Assembly: GCF_022695515.1 (NCBI RefSeq)
Contig: NZ_JALDPT010000022.1
Span: 24,215-88,214, forward strand
Length of the DNA stretch: 64,000 nt
Origin: Phenylobacterium aquaticum
GTDB taxonomy: Bacteria; Pseudomonadota; Alphaproteobacteria; Caulobacterales; Caulobacteraceae
Direction: 5' to 3'
Numbering within the stretch: the first letter of the stretch is position 1; each line of letters begins with the position of its first letter. Below the pieces are notes generated by a model that was not told where the DNA came from, did not search any database, and saw only the letters and a program-made list of their open reading frames with translations. The translations under genes were made by a program, and so were the position numbers. Shown piece by piece: positions 39,209 to 46,881 of the stretch.

Positions 39209-39450
39209 CCAGCAAGATCATCGCCTTCGTCCCCCGCCAACGCCGCCAGGCGATCGCGACGCCGCCCCTAGACGCCCAGACCGCCGATCTCCTGCGCATG
39301 GTCGCGCATCTGAGTCAGCGGGACCTGTTCGCGCTGGCCGCCATTGTCCGCCGCGCAGCCGAAATCTCGGAAACCGACGGCGAGGAGACCGCCCTGGCGG
39401 TCCTCGATCAGATCCAGGGTATCCTTGATCGGCGAGAAATGGACGCCTGA
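39205..39450 (+). CDS. Small hypothetical protein, last gene of the operon
   Basis: This 81-residue protein is mostly helical with a basic N-terminus (SKIIAFVPRQRRQ), then LLRMVAHLSQRDLFALAAIV and an acidic C-terminus. It is not recognised. The start ATG overlaps the stop of the isochorismatase-like gene by 4 bases, so it is almost certainly translated. The composition suggests a small adaptor or DNA-associated protein, which is inference only. Confidence 0.6.
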   Translation: MTSKIIAFVPRQRRQAIATPPLDAQTADLLRMVAHLSQRDLFALAAIVRRAAEISETDGEETALAVLDQIQGILDRREMDA

Positions 39451-39588
39451 TATCACCGGTATGGGTACAAATTAACGCTGGGCCGCGTCGTGATGTCTCT
39501 TTTCTAACAAAGCACTAGCGATTCCATCTGGCCGTGTGTCACAAGCCGCCGCAGCGCGCACTTGGGCGCGTTGGACAAGGACATTTCG

Positions 39589-40002
39589 GTGGCCGAAAGC
39601 TTAGAAGACATGGGGCCAGACCCCATCGATGTCGCGGTGGGACATCGTATTCGCGTGCGTCGCAAGTGGCTGGGCATCTCCCAATCCGCCCTGGCCGAGC
39701 ATCTGGGCGTGAGTTTCCAGCAGGTTCAGAAATATGAGCGCGGCGCCAACCGCGTGTCGGCCTCCATGCTGGTGCGCATCGCCCAGCGTCTGGAAACCAC
39801 GGTCGGCGAACTGGTCGGCGAAACCGCCGAGCCGCAACAGGGCGACTCCTCCCTGTTCGAAAAGCTGGCCGTGCCCGGCGCCGTGCAACTCCTGGAAGCC
39901 TTCGCGGGCGTCCAGCAGCCGGCCCTGCGCACCGCAATCCTGAACCTCACGCGCTCTCTGATCGAAGACGCCGGCGACGCGCCGGTTCGTCGGTCCCGCT
40001 AA
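39589..40002 (+). CDS. XRE/Cro family transcriptional regulator
   Basis: This protein of 137 residues has one N-terminal helix-turn-helix (LGISQSALAEHLGVSFQQVQ, then KYERGANRVSASMLVRIAQR), the DNA-binding HTH_3 type. A helical C-terminal tail of about 50 residues follows (LLEAFAGVQQPALRTAIL). GTG 39589 was chosen because AAGGA lies 7 bases before it; TTG 39562 or ATG 39610 are alternatives. Close relatives are abundant in Caulobacteraceae. The target is unknown. Confidence 0.82.
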   Translation: MAESLEDMGPDPIDVAVGHRIRVRRKWLGISQSALAEHLGVSFQQVQKYERGANRVSASMLVRIAQRLETTVGELVGETAEPQQGDSSLFEKLAVPGAVQLLEAFAGVQQPALRTAILNLTRSLIEDAGDAPVRRSR

Positions 40003-40088
40003 GCCTTCCGGCGCCCCTCACCTCCCCCAAGGATCAGGGGGCGCCGAGGTTTCCGGGCCGAGCGGTCCCTTGGGCCGACCGGACCGGA

Positions 40089-40904
<816 letters not shown>

Positions 40905-40952
40905 GGCGGTCTCCGGGCGGGAGGCGCTTCTACACCCTTGCGGCGGCCCGCG

Positions 40953-41969
40953 TCAGCGCCGGACGTCCAGGCTCTCGGCCGTGCGCAGGTCCTCGACCTC
41001 GGCGACGGTCGCCAGGTTGAAGTCACCCGGCGTCGCGTGCTTCAGGGCGGCCGCGGCGACAGCGAAGTCGAGGGTCGTGGTCTCGTCCAGGCCGCTCAAC
41101 AGCCCGTGCAGCACCCCGGCCGCGAAGGCGTCGCCACCGCCGATGCGGTCAACGATCGGGTTCAGGCTGCGGGGCGCCGAGCGCCAGGTGTTGGTCCGGT
41201 CGAGCAGGAAGCCGGTCAGGTCGTGGTGATTGACGTTGTGCTGCACCCGGTCGGTGCAGGCCAGGCGGCGCAGCTTGGGAAAGGCCTGGAAGGCCTGGTC
41301 GGCCGCCTGGCGGCGCAGGGTCTCGGCGTTGGCCCCGGCCTCATAGGGCCGGCCCAGGATCAGGCCGATGTCGCGGTGGTCGCCGAACAAGAGCTCGGCA
41401 TGGGACAGCATCTCGCCCAATATGGCCGGGGCGTCGCCGTTCCAGGCGGCCCACAGGCTGGCGCGGTAGTTGCCGTCCATGGAGACCTTGACCCCCATCC
41501 GGCTGGCGGCGCGCACGGCGGTCAGGGCCGCCTCGGCGGTCGCGGGGCCGATGGCCGGGGTGACGCCGGAAACATGCAGCCACTCGGCGCCGGTCAGGGC
41601 GTGGTCCCAGTCGATGGCCCCGGCGGCGCGGGCGAAGGCGGAATCGGCGCGGTCATACAGCACCTGGGAGGGCCGCTGCCCCGCGCCAGGGGTCAGGAAA
41701 TAGAGCCCCATCCGGCCGGCCATGAAGGCCAGGCGGCTGACATCCACCCCATGTTTGCGAAGCTCGTCGCGCCCGGCCCGGCCGAGCGCGTTGTCGGGCA
41801 GGATCCCCGCCATCCCCGCCGCATGGCCGAAGCGGGCCAGGGAGACGGCGACATTGGCCTCCGCCCCGCCGAAGCAGACGTCGAGCTTGTGGCTCTGCAG
41901 CAGCATCTGGGTGTCGGGCGCCGACAGGCGGATCAGGACTTCCCCGAAGCAGATGATGCGCGCGGTCAC
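40953..41969 (-). CDS. kdgK: 2-keto-3-deoxygluconate kinase
   Basis: This PfkB-type sugar kinase of 338 residues phosphorylates KDG to KDPG, the point where all branches of the pectin locus meet. The PfkB features are an N-terminal FGEVLIRLSAPD and FGGAEANVAVSLARFG, and a C-terminal ATP/catalytic motif IGGGDAFAAGVLHG, where the Asp is the base (GGGD replaces the common GAGD). KDG specificity is inferred from similarity in the N-terminal part and from the neighbouring kdu/uxa genes. It lies downstream of the TonB receptor behind a terminator, and no operator of the regulon is seen at its start. Confidence 0.85.
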   Translation of the reverse strand: MTARIICFGEVLIRLSAPDTQMLLQSHKLDVCFGGAEANVAVSLARFGHAAGMAGILPDNALGRAGRDELRKHGVDVSRLAFMAGRMGLYFLTPGAGQRPSQVLYDRADSAFARAAGAIDWDHALTGAEWLHVSGVTPAIGPATAEAALTAVRAASRMGVKVSMDGNYRASLWAAWNGDAPAILGEMLSHAELLFGDHRDIGLILGRPYEAGANAETLRRQAADQAFQAFPKLRRLACTDRVQHNVNHHDLTGFLLDRTNTWRSAPRSLNPIVDRIGGGDAFAAGVLHGLLSGLDETTTLDFAVAAAALKHATPGDFNLATVAEVEDLRTAESLDVRR

Positions 41970-42013
41970 GGGACCTCCGTCGAAATGTCCGGGCGAGACT
42001 AGCCCGTAGCCTC

Positions 42014-42048
42014 AAAGAAATCGACGCGCCGGACGAACCGGCGCGTCG
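42014..42048 (-). terminator. Rho-independent terminator after the TonB-dependent receptor
   Basis: The perfect 11-bp stem CGACGCGCCGG / CCGGCGCGTCG with a 5-base loop is followed on the minus strand by ATTTCTTT. It separates the receptor gene from kdgK. Confidence 0.85.
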
Positions 42049-42134
42049 GTCAGTGCTCTCCGGGACGGCGATGAAGCTCCGCCGCCCCACGCTTGGTCTG
42101 GAGGTCCGACGCCGCCGGGCCCCCAGGGGGAAGA

Positions 42135-44981
42135 TCAGTAGGTGTAGCGGACCCCGAAGATGAACTCGCGGCCGGTGTGGTGATAGAACGACACCAGGTT
42201 CTGGGCGCCGTTGTACTGGTCCTGGAACTCGTCGGTCAGGTTGACGCCCTCGGCCGTGAACTTCAGGTGGTCGTTCAGGGTGTAGGAGAGCGAGGCGTCG
42301 ACGTTCAGCGTCTCGTTCGTGCCGTCATAGGCCGTGCCGGTCTCCTGGCCGGGCACCTTGGTCAGGTAGCCGGCGCGATAGGCGGCCGAGACGCGGGCGC
42401 TGAACTTGGTGTCCTCATAATAGAGCGTCGCATTGTAGGACTTCCGCGACAGGCCGGTCAGGTCATTGGTCGCGACCACCGCCCCGGCCGAGTTGAGGTA
42501 CTGGATCGACGAGTCGACGTGGGTGTAGTTCAGCAGCACCCCGGTGTTGGCCAGCAGGCCCGGCAGGAACTTGAAGGGCTGCTGGAAGCTGATCTCGTAG
42601 CCGGTCAGCTTGCCGCCGGGCGTGTTGACCGGGGTCGAGAAGGTCCAGTTCGCCGACGGGCTGCAGCCCGAGGTCGATCCGCAGGCCGCCACCGCGACGC
42701 TGTCGGGAATGCCGAACGGGTTGCCGGTGAAGGTGGTGTTGGTCGAGAGCGTCTGGACGAAGCTCTCCACGTCCTTCTTGAAGAAGGCGACGCTGAGCAG
42801 GGCTTCCGGCTGGTAGTACCACTCGAAGGACAGGTCGTAGGCCTTGGCCCGGAACGGATCCAGGTTGGGGTTGCCGGCCGTCACCGAACGGGTCGCGCCG
42901 GAGACGCTGACCGTCGCGCCGGGCGTCAGGCTGCCCAGGTCGGGACGGGACATAGTCTTGGCCGCCGCGAAGCGGACCAGGAAGTTGTCCTTGGGCTCCA
43001 GCACCAGGTTCAACGACGGCAGGGTGTCGTCATAGGTGCGCTCGACGCTCACCGCCACCGGCGAGCCGGACAGGAAGGTGTAGCCGTTGGAGGTCTGCTG
43101 GGTCTTCACATAGCGGACGCCGACATTGCCGCGCAGCGGCATGCCGAGCACCTCGGTCTTGAAGTCGCCTTCGACGTACCAGCCCTTGTCCTCTTCGCCC
43201 ACGCCGCGGTTGTTGCCGAGCGCCGGCTCCTTGCCGAGCTTCCAGGCGCCGCCATAGGCGGTCTGGTCATAGAGCGACAGCAGGCTCGTGGCCGTCGCCA
43301 GGCTCGGCACCAGCCACGCGCTGGCGTTGCCCGAGGGCATGCTGAGGCCGTCGGAGTTGAACTGCAGGATCTGCGAGTAGCTGGAGATCGGAATGGCCGC
43401 CACCGCCGCCGGGATCACGGTTTCCTGGTTGGTGGTGGTCCCGTTCGACCGCCGCATCTCGGTGGTGACGAAGTCGTACTTCTTCCAGTTCAGACCGCCC
43501 TTCAGGGTGATGGCGTCCGTCAGGTTGTACTCAATGTCGCCCTGCACCGTGTCATAGGTGTTGTCGGCGGTCTGCGGCCGCAGGCGGACCTGGGTCAGGA
43601 CCCAGGCCGAGGGGTCGGTCAGCTTGGCGGTGCCATAGGTGATCAGCGGCACCCGGCCCTTGGTGTAGTCGTAGCTGTAGCCGTCGACATTGTACTGGTC
43701 GAAGGTCAGGGTCGTCTGGATCGGGTTGTCGTGTTCCGACTTCGAATGGCCGGCGATGGCGTGAACCCGCAGCTTGTCGCTGAATTCGTGAGTGAAGTTC
43801 AGCGAGTACTGGGTGAACTTGGTCTCCAGCTGGTCGAAGCGGTCCTCGACCCGCAGGTCCACGTCGTTGAACGTGCCGGCGACCATCACGTTCTGCGAAT
43901 TGATGGTCGAGCTCAGCACATTGGTGTCGGCGATGCCGCAGCCGGCGTTGACGTTCGCGGCGGTGCAGGCGCCCCCGACCGAGAAGGACGGCGCCTCGAG
44001 ATACTGCTCCTCGCGGGTGCCCTTCAGGTCGGCATAGAGGACGTCGAAGCTGACCTCGGTCTGGTCGGTCGGCTTCCACTGCAGGTCCAGGGTGGCGCCC
44101 AGGCGCTCCTGCTCCTCGGTGTACTTGTCGAAGCGCGGGAAGCGCGGGTGCAGGGCGGCGTTATTGGCCGCCGCCGCCGGATTGACCGTCGCGGGCAGGC
44201 CGGCGCCGTTCGGCAGGGCGTCGAAGCCCGGCGAGAACGAGGTGCCCGGCGCCCAGCGCACGGTCGAGGTGCCGACGTCCAGCAGGCTGCGCTTGGTGTA
44301 GGCCACCGACAGCAGGGCGCCGAACTTGCCGTCGTCCCAGGTGTTGGCGATCATCGCCGCCGCGCGGGGCTTGGTCTCGCCCGACAGGTCGTTGTGGCTG
44401 CCCTGGGCCGAGGCGACGAAGGTGAACTTGCCGTAGTCCAGCGGGCGGGCCGTCCTCAGGTCGACAGTCGCGCCCAGCGAGCCCTCCTCGGTCTCGGCCG
44501 AGGCGGTCTTCTGCACGGTGATCGAGTTGAACAGGTCCGAGGCGAAGATGTTGAAGTCGAAGCTGCGGCCCCGGTTGGTGCCGCCCGACGAGTCGGTGCC
44601 CCCCGTGGTGGTCAGGGCTTCCATGCCGTTGATGCGCACGCGGGTGAACTGCGGACCCAGGCCGCGCACCGAGATCTGACGCCCCTCCCCGCCGTCACGG
44701 GCGATGGCCACGCCGGAGATGCGCTGGATGGATTCCGACAGGTTCAGGTCGGGGAACTTGCCGATGTCCTCGGCCAGGATGGTGTCGGCGGCGACGGCGG
44801 AGTCGCGCTTCAGCACCAGGGCCTGCTGCAGGCTGCCACGGAAGCCGGTGACGACGATCTCCTCGACTTCAGCCGGAGCCTTGTCCTCCGCGAAGGCGGG
44901 GGCGGCGACGGCGAGACCGAGGACCGCCAGAGACGCGCCGGCGAACAGCGCGCGAGTTTTCGTAGACCGAATACGGACCAT
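42135..44981 (-). CDS. TonB-dependent outer-membrane receptor (Caulobacter type)
   Basis: This protein of 948 residues starts with a signal peptide (residues 1-31, AAPAFA-ED), then the TonB box region EEIVVTGFRGSLQQAL. A plug domain with ESIQRISGVAIARDGGEGRQ and RVRINGMEALTTTGG and a 22-strand barrel follow, ending in the aromatic VRYTY. These features fit the TonB-dependent receptor family expanded in Caulobacter. It probably imports pectin-derived oligogalacturonides. Two tandem operators of the locus lie upstream. AAGGGAGG lies 5 bases before the ATG. Confidence 0.92.
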   Translation of the reverse strand: MVRIRSTKTRALFAGASLAVLGLAVAAPAFAEDKAPAEVEEIVVTGFRGSLQQALVLKRDSAVAADTILAEDIGKFPDLNLSESIQRISGVAIARDGGEGRQISVRGLGPQFTRVRINGMEALTTTGGTDSSGGTNRGRSFDFNIFASDLFNSITVQKTASAETEEGSLGATVDLRTARPLDYGKFTFVASAQGSHNDLSGETKPRAAAMIANTWDDGKFGALLSVAYTKRSLLDVGTSTVRWAPGTSFSPGFDALPNGAGLPATVNPAAAANNAALHPRFPRFDKYTEEQERLGATLDLQWKPTDQTEVSFDVLYADLKGTREEQYLEAPSFSVGGACTAANVNAGCGIADTNVLSSTINSQNVMVAGTFNDVDLRVEDRFDQLETKFTQYSLNFTHEFSDKLRVHAIAGHSKSEHDNPIQTTLTFDQYNVDGYSYDYTKGRVPLITYGTAKLTDPSAWVLTQVRLRPQTADNTYDTVQGDIEYNLTDAITLKGGLNWKKYDFVTTEMRRSNGTTTNQETVIPAAVAAIPISSYSQILQFNSDGLSMPSGNASAWLVPSLATATSLLSLYDQTAYGGAWKLGKEPALGNNRGVGEEDKGWYVEGDFKTEVLGMPLRGNVGVRYVKTQQTSNGYTFLSGSPVAVSVERTYDDTLPSLNLVLEPKDNFLVRFAAAKTMSRPDLGSLTPGATVSVSGATRSVTAGNPNLDPFRAKAYDLSFEWYYQPEALLSVAFFKKDVESFVQTLSTNTTFTGNPFGIPDSVAVAACGSTSGCSPSANWTFSTPVNTPGGKLTGYEISFQQPFKFLPGLLANTGVLLNYTHVDSSIQYLNSAGAVVATNDLTGLSRKSYNATLYYEDTKFSARVSAAYRAGYLTKVPGQETGTAYDGTNETLNVDASLSYTLNDHLKFTAEGVNLTDEFQDQYNGAQNLVSFYHHTGREFIFGVRYTY

Positions 44982-45064
44982 CTGTCCCTCCCTTGCGAGC
45001 CCGCCTGCGGAGTGAAGCCGTCAGACTGTACGCGACCGTTTCGGCGCGCACTCGCGTTTCCCCT

Positions 45065-45080
45065 ATGACACCGGTGTCAT
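45065..45080. promoter_or_regulatory. Operator of the pectin regulon, site 1 upstream of TonB receptor
   Basis: ATGACACCGGTGTCAT is a perfect 16-bp palindrome with a central CG, as in LacI-family operators. It lies about 85 bases before the receptor start. The other copies are at 45096, 54618, 56284 and 60907. Confidence 0.85.
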
Positions 45081-45095
45081 TGCTCAACGGAGATC

Positions 45096-45113
45096 GTTGA
45101 CACCGGTATCAAC
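45096..45113. promoter_or_regulatory. Operator of the pectin regulon, site 2 upstream of TonB receptor
   Basis: GTTGACACCGGTATCAAC is an 18-bp palindrome with one mismatched pair. Its centre is 32 bases from the centre of site 1, about three helical turns, so two repressor dimers would sit on the same face of the DNA. No gene lies in the rest of the 45114-45203 gap before the L,D-transpeptidase end. Confidence 0.82.
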
Positions 45114-45203
45114 AACTAAGTGACACGGTTCCGACACGATCGCAAGATCGGTCGCCGCAACTCTGGGCGCCGATCGCTCGGTTTGATGTCAACTGTTGCG
45201 AAT

Positions 45204-46796
45204 TTACGGCCCCAGAGGGGTCGTCCCCTCCTCGGGGGTTGCGGCGTCCATCCGGACCGGCCGGCTGAGCTGTCCGAGCCCCAGGGCCAGGGACAGCTTG
45301 GCGTCCCAGCCATAGGCGTCGTCGAGGAACACGGGCTGCCCGGCCTCGTCGATGGTCACGCTGTGATAGAGCAGCCGCACCGGGATCGGCGCCGCCAGGG
45401 CCACCCGCCGGGTGGCGCCCGACGCCAGGTCGGCCTCGAACTCGGGCTGCACGCCGGAGCGCTGCGACAGGTGTCGGGCGAAGTCGACGGCGTTCTCGAC
45501 CCGCACGCAGCCATGGCTCTTGTGCCGCTGGAAGGTCGCGAACAACGACTTCTCCGGCGTGTCGTGCAGATAGATGGCGTAGGGGTTCTGCATGTTGAAC
45601 TTGACCTGGCCGAGGGCGGACCGCGGCCCGGGCCGTTGCACCACCCGACCGCCGGACAGGAACATGTTGGCCCGGCGCAGATAGGCCAGGCCGCGCGGCA
45701 GGATCTCGCGCGCCGCGATCGAGGGCGGCACGTTCCACGGCGGATTGACCACCATGTCTCCGAACGCCCCGCCAAGGTTCGGCGTGGGCCGGCCCGGACT
45801 GCCGCAGACCGCCCGTCCGGCCCAGTCCACCGCGCCCTGGTCGTAATAGGAGAACACCGCCGCGCAGGTGTTGACGTCGATCCGGGTGTCCGGGACCTCC
45901 CGCTTCAACCAACGCCGACGCTCGAGATTGAGCACCAGCTTGCGGGCGCGATCGCCGGGATCGATGTTGAGCGCATTGACCGTCAGGGCGTCCAGCACGC
46001 CGGTCGCGGGCAGGCCGCTGGCCGTCTGCACCCGCTTCAGCCCGTCCACGATGGCCGGGGTCATGGTGACCTCCTGGCCGGCCGGACCTTGCAGGAACCC
46101 GCGGTCGATCAGCTTCTGGGCGATGCGGGGCACGCGGGCGTCATAGGCCCCCAGCCCGATCTCGGGGCCTGGCCCCACGGGCGGCCGCAGCGGCAGAGCG
46201 GCCTCGTCGCGCGCCCGGACATAGGCGGCGGACAGGGCCATATATTCCGGATCACGCGGGGCCAGCGCCTCCAGCCAGCTCGCCACCTCGCCGCGGCTCA
46301 GGGCCCGGTCGAGGCCGCCCACCACGTCGATGGTGTTGCGCTCCAGGGTGTAGATGCCGTGCAGGCTGGCCGGATCGACAATGCCCCGCGACAGGGCCTC
46401 GCCATAGGCGAGCGCCGTCAGGGTCAGGGCCGCCTCGCGGCTGGCGGGGTCGCCATAGCCGCCCTTGGGCGCGCGGAAGGCCTCGGCGTCCAGGCCGTGC
46501 CGCATCGCCCCGTCCAGGGCCATGTTGAGGGCGAAGGCCTGGTCCTCGGTCCAGGCGGCGCTCCAGCCGCGGCGGGAATAGAACCGCCGCACCCGGGCGT
46601 CGGTCGCCGCCTGCTTCAGGACGAAGGGATCGACTGGCGGCGGCGGGCGCAGCGGGCCCTGGGCCGCCATGGCCACAGGGGTCGCGACGGCGAGGCCCAG
46701 GGCCCAGCCGTTGAACTGCCGACGGGTCGCGCGGCCCTTGCGCCCAGACGGCGGGGCCGCCTGTCCGCGCCGCTTGTCCCTGCCCCCCGAAGCCAT
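45204..46796 (-). CDS. L,D-transpeptidase with peptidoglycan-binding domain (YcbB-like)
   Basis: This exported enzyme of 530 residues cross-links peptidoglycan stems. The N-terminus has a twin-arginine-like pattern (RATRRQFNGWALGLAV) before a signal segment. A long scaffold domain and a peptidoglycan-binding module follow (KRVQTASGLPATGVLDALTV, about residues 250-270). The YkuD catalytic site is HKSHGCVRV with the nucleophile Cys at about 430. ATG 46796 was chosen over GTG 46820. It lies between the receptor and ppc, has no link to pectin use, and no operator is in front of it. Confidence 0.88.
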   Translation of the reverse strand: MASGGRDKRRGQAAPPSGRKGRATRRQFNGWALGLAVATPVAMAAQGPLRPPPPVDPFVLKQAATDARVRRFYSRRGWSAAWTEDQAFALNMALDGAMRHGLDAEAFRAPKGGYGDPASREAALTLTALAYGEALSRGIVDPASLHGIYTLERNTIDVVGGLDRALSRGEVASWLEALAPRDPEYMALSAAYVRARDEAALPLRPPVGPGPEIGLGAYDARVPRIAQKLIDRGFLQGPAGQEVTMTPAIVDGLKRVQTASGLPATGVLDALTVNALNIDPGDRARKLVLNLERRRWLKREVPDTRIDVNTCAAVFSYYDQGAVDWAGRAVCGSPGRPTPNLGGAFGDMVVNPPWNVPPSIAAREILPRGLAYLRRANMFLSGGRVVQRPGPRSALGQVKFNMQNPYAIYLHDTPEKSLFATFQRHKSHGCVRVENAVDFARHLSQRSGVQPEFEADLASGATRRVALAAPIPVRLLYHSVTIDEAGQPVFLDDAYGWDAKLSLALGLGQLSRPVRMDAATPEEGTTPLGP

Positions 46797-46881
46797 GCGT
46801 CCCCCACTCTGAGAGACCACCTTGGAGGATGGTTAAGACGGCGGCTAGCCCACTCGCGTGACAGGGGCGCCTGTTGTGGGT

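Noticed and set aside
39450..39465. Possible sixth pectin operator (TATCACCGGTATGG)
   Set aside because: Only the central ACCGGT matches; the outer TGAC and the second half do not, and the neighbouring genes have no uronate link.
40010..40045. Hairpin GGCGCCCC/GGGGCGCC between the XRE and methyltransferase genes as a terminator
   Set aside because: The loop is long and there is no T-run; only a weak case.
42093..45068. Open frame of about 990 codons antisense to the TonB receptor
   Set aside because: It is a shadow of the receptor reading frame with repetitive Gly/Arg/Val/Asp composition.
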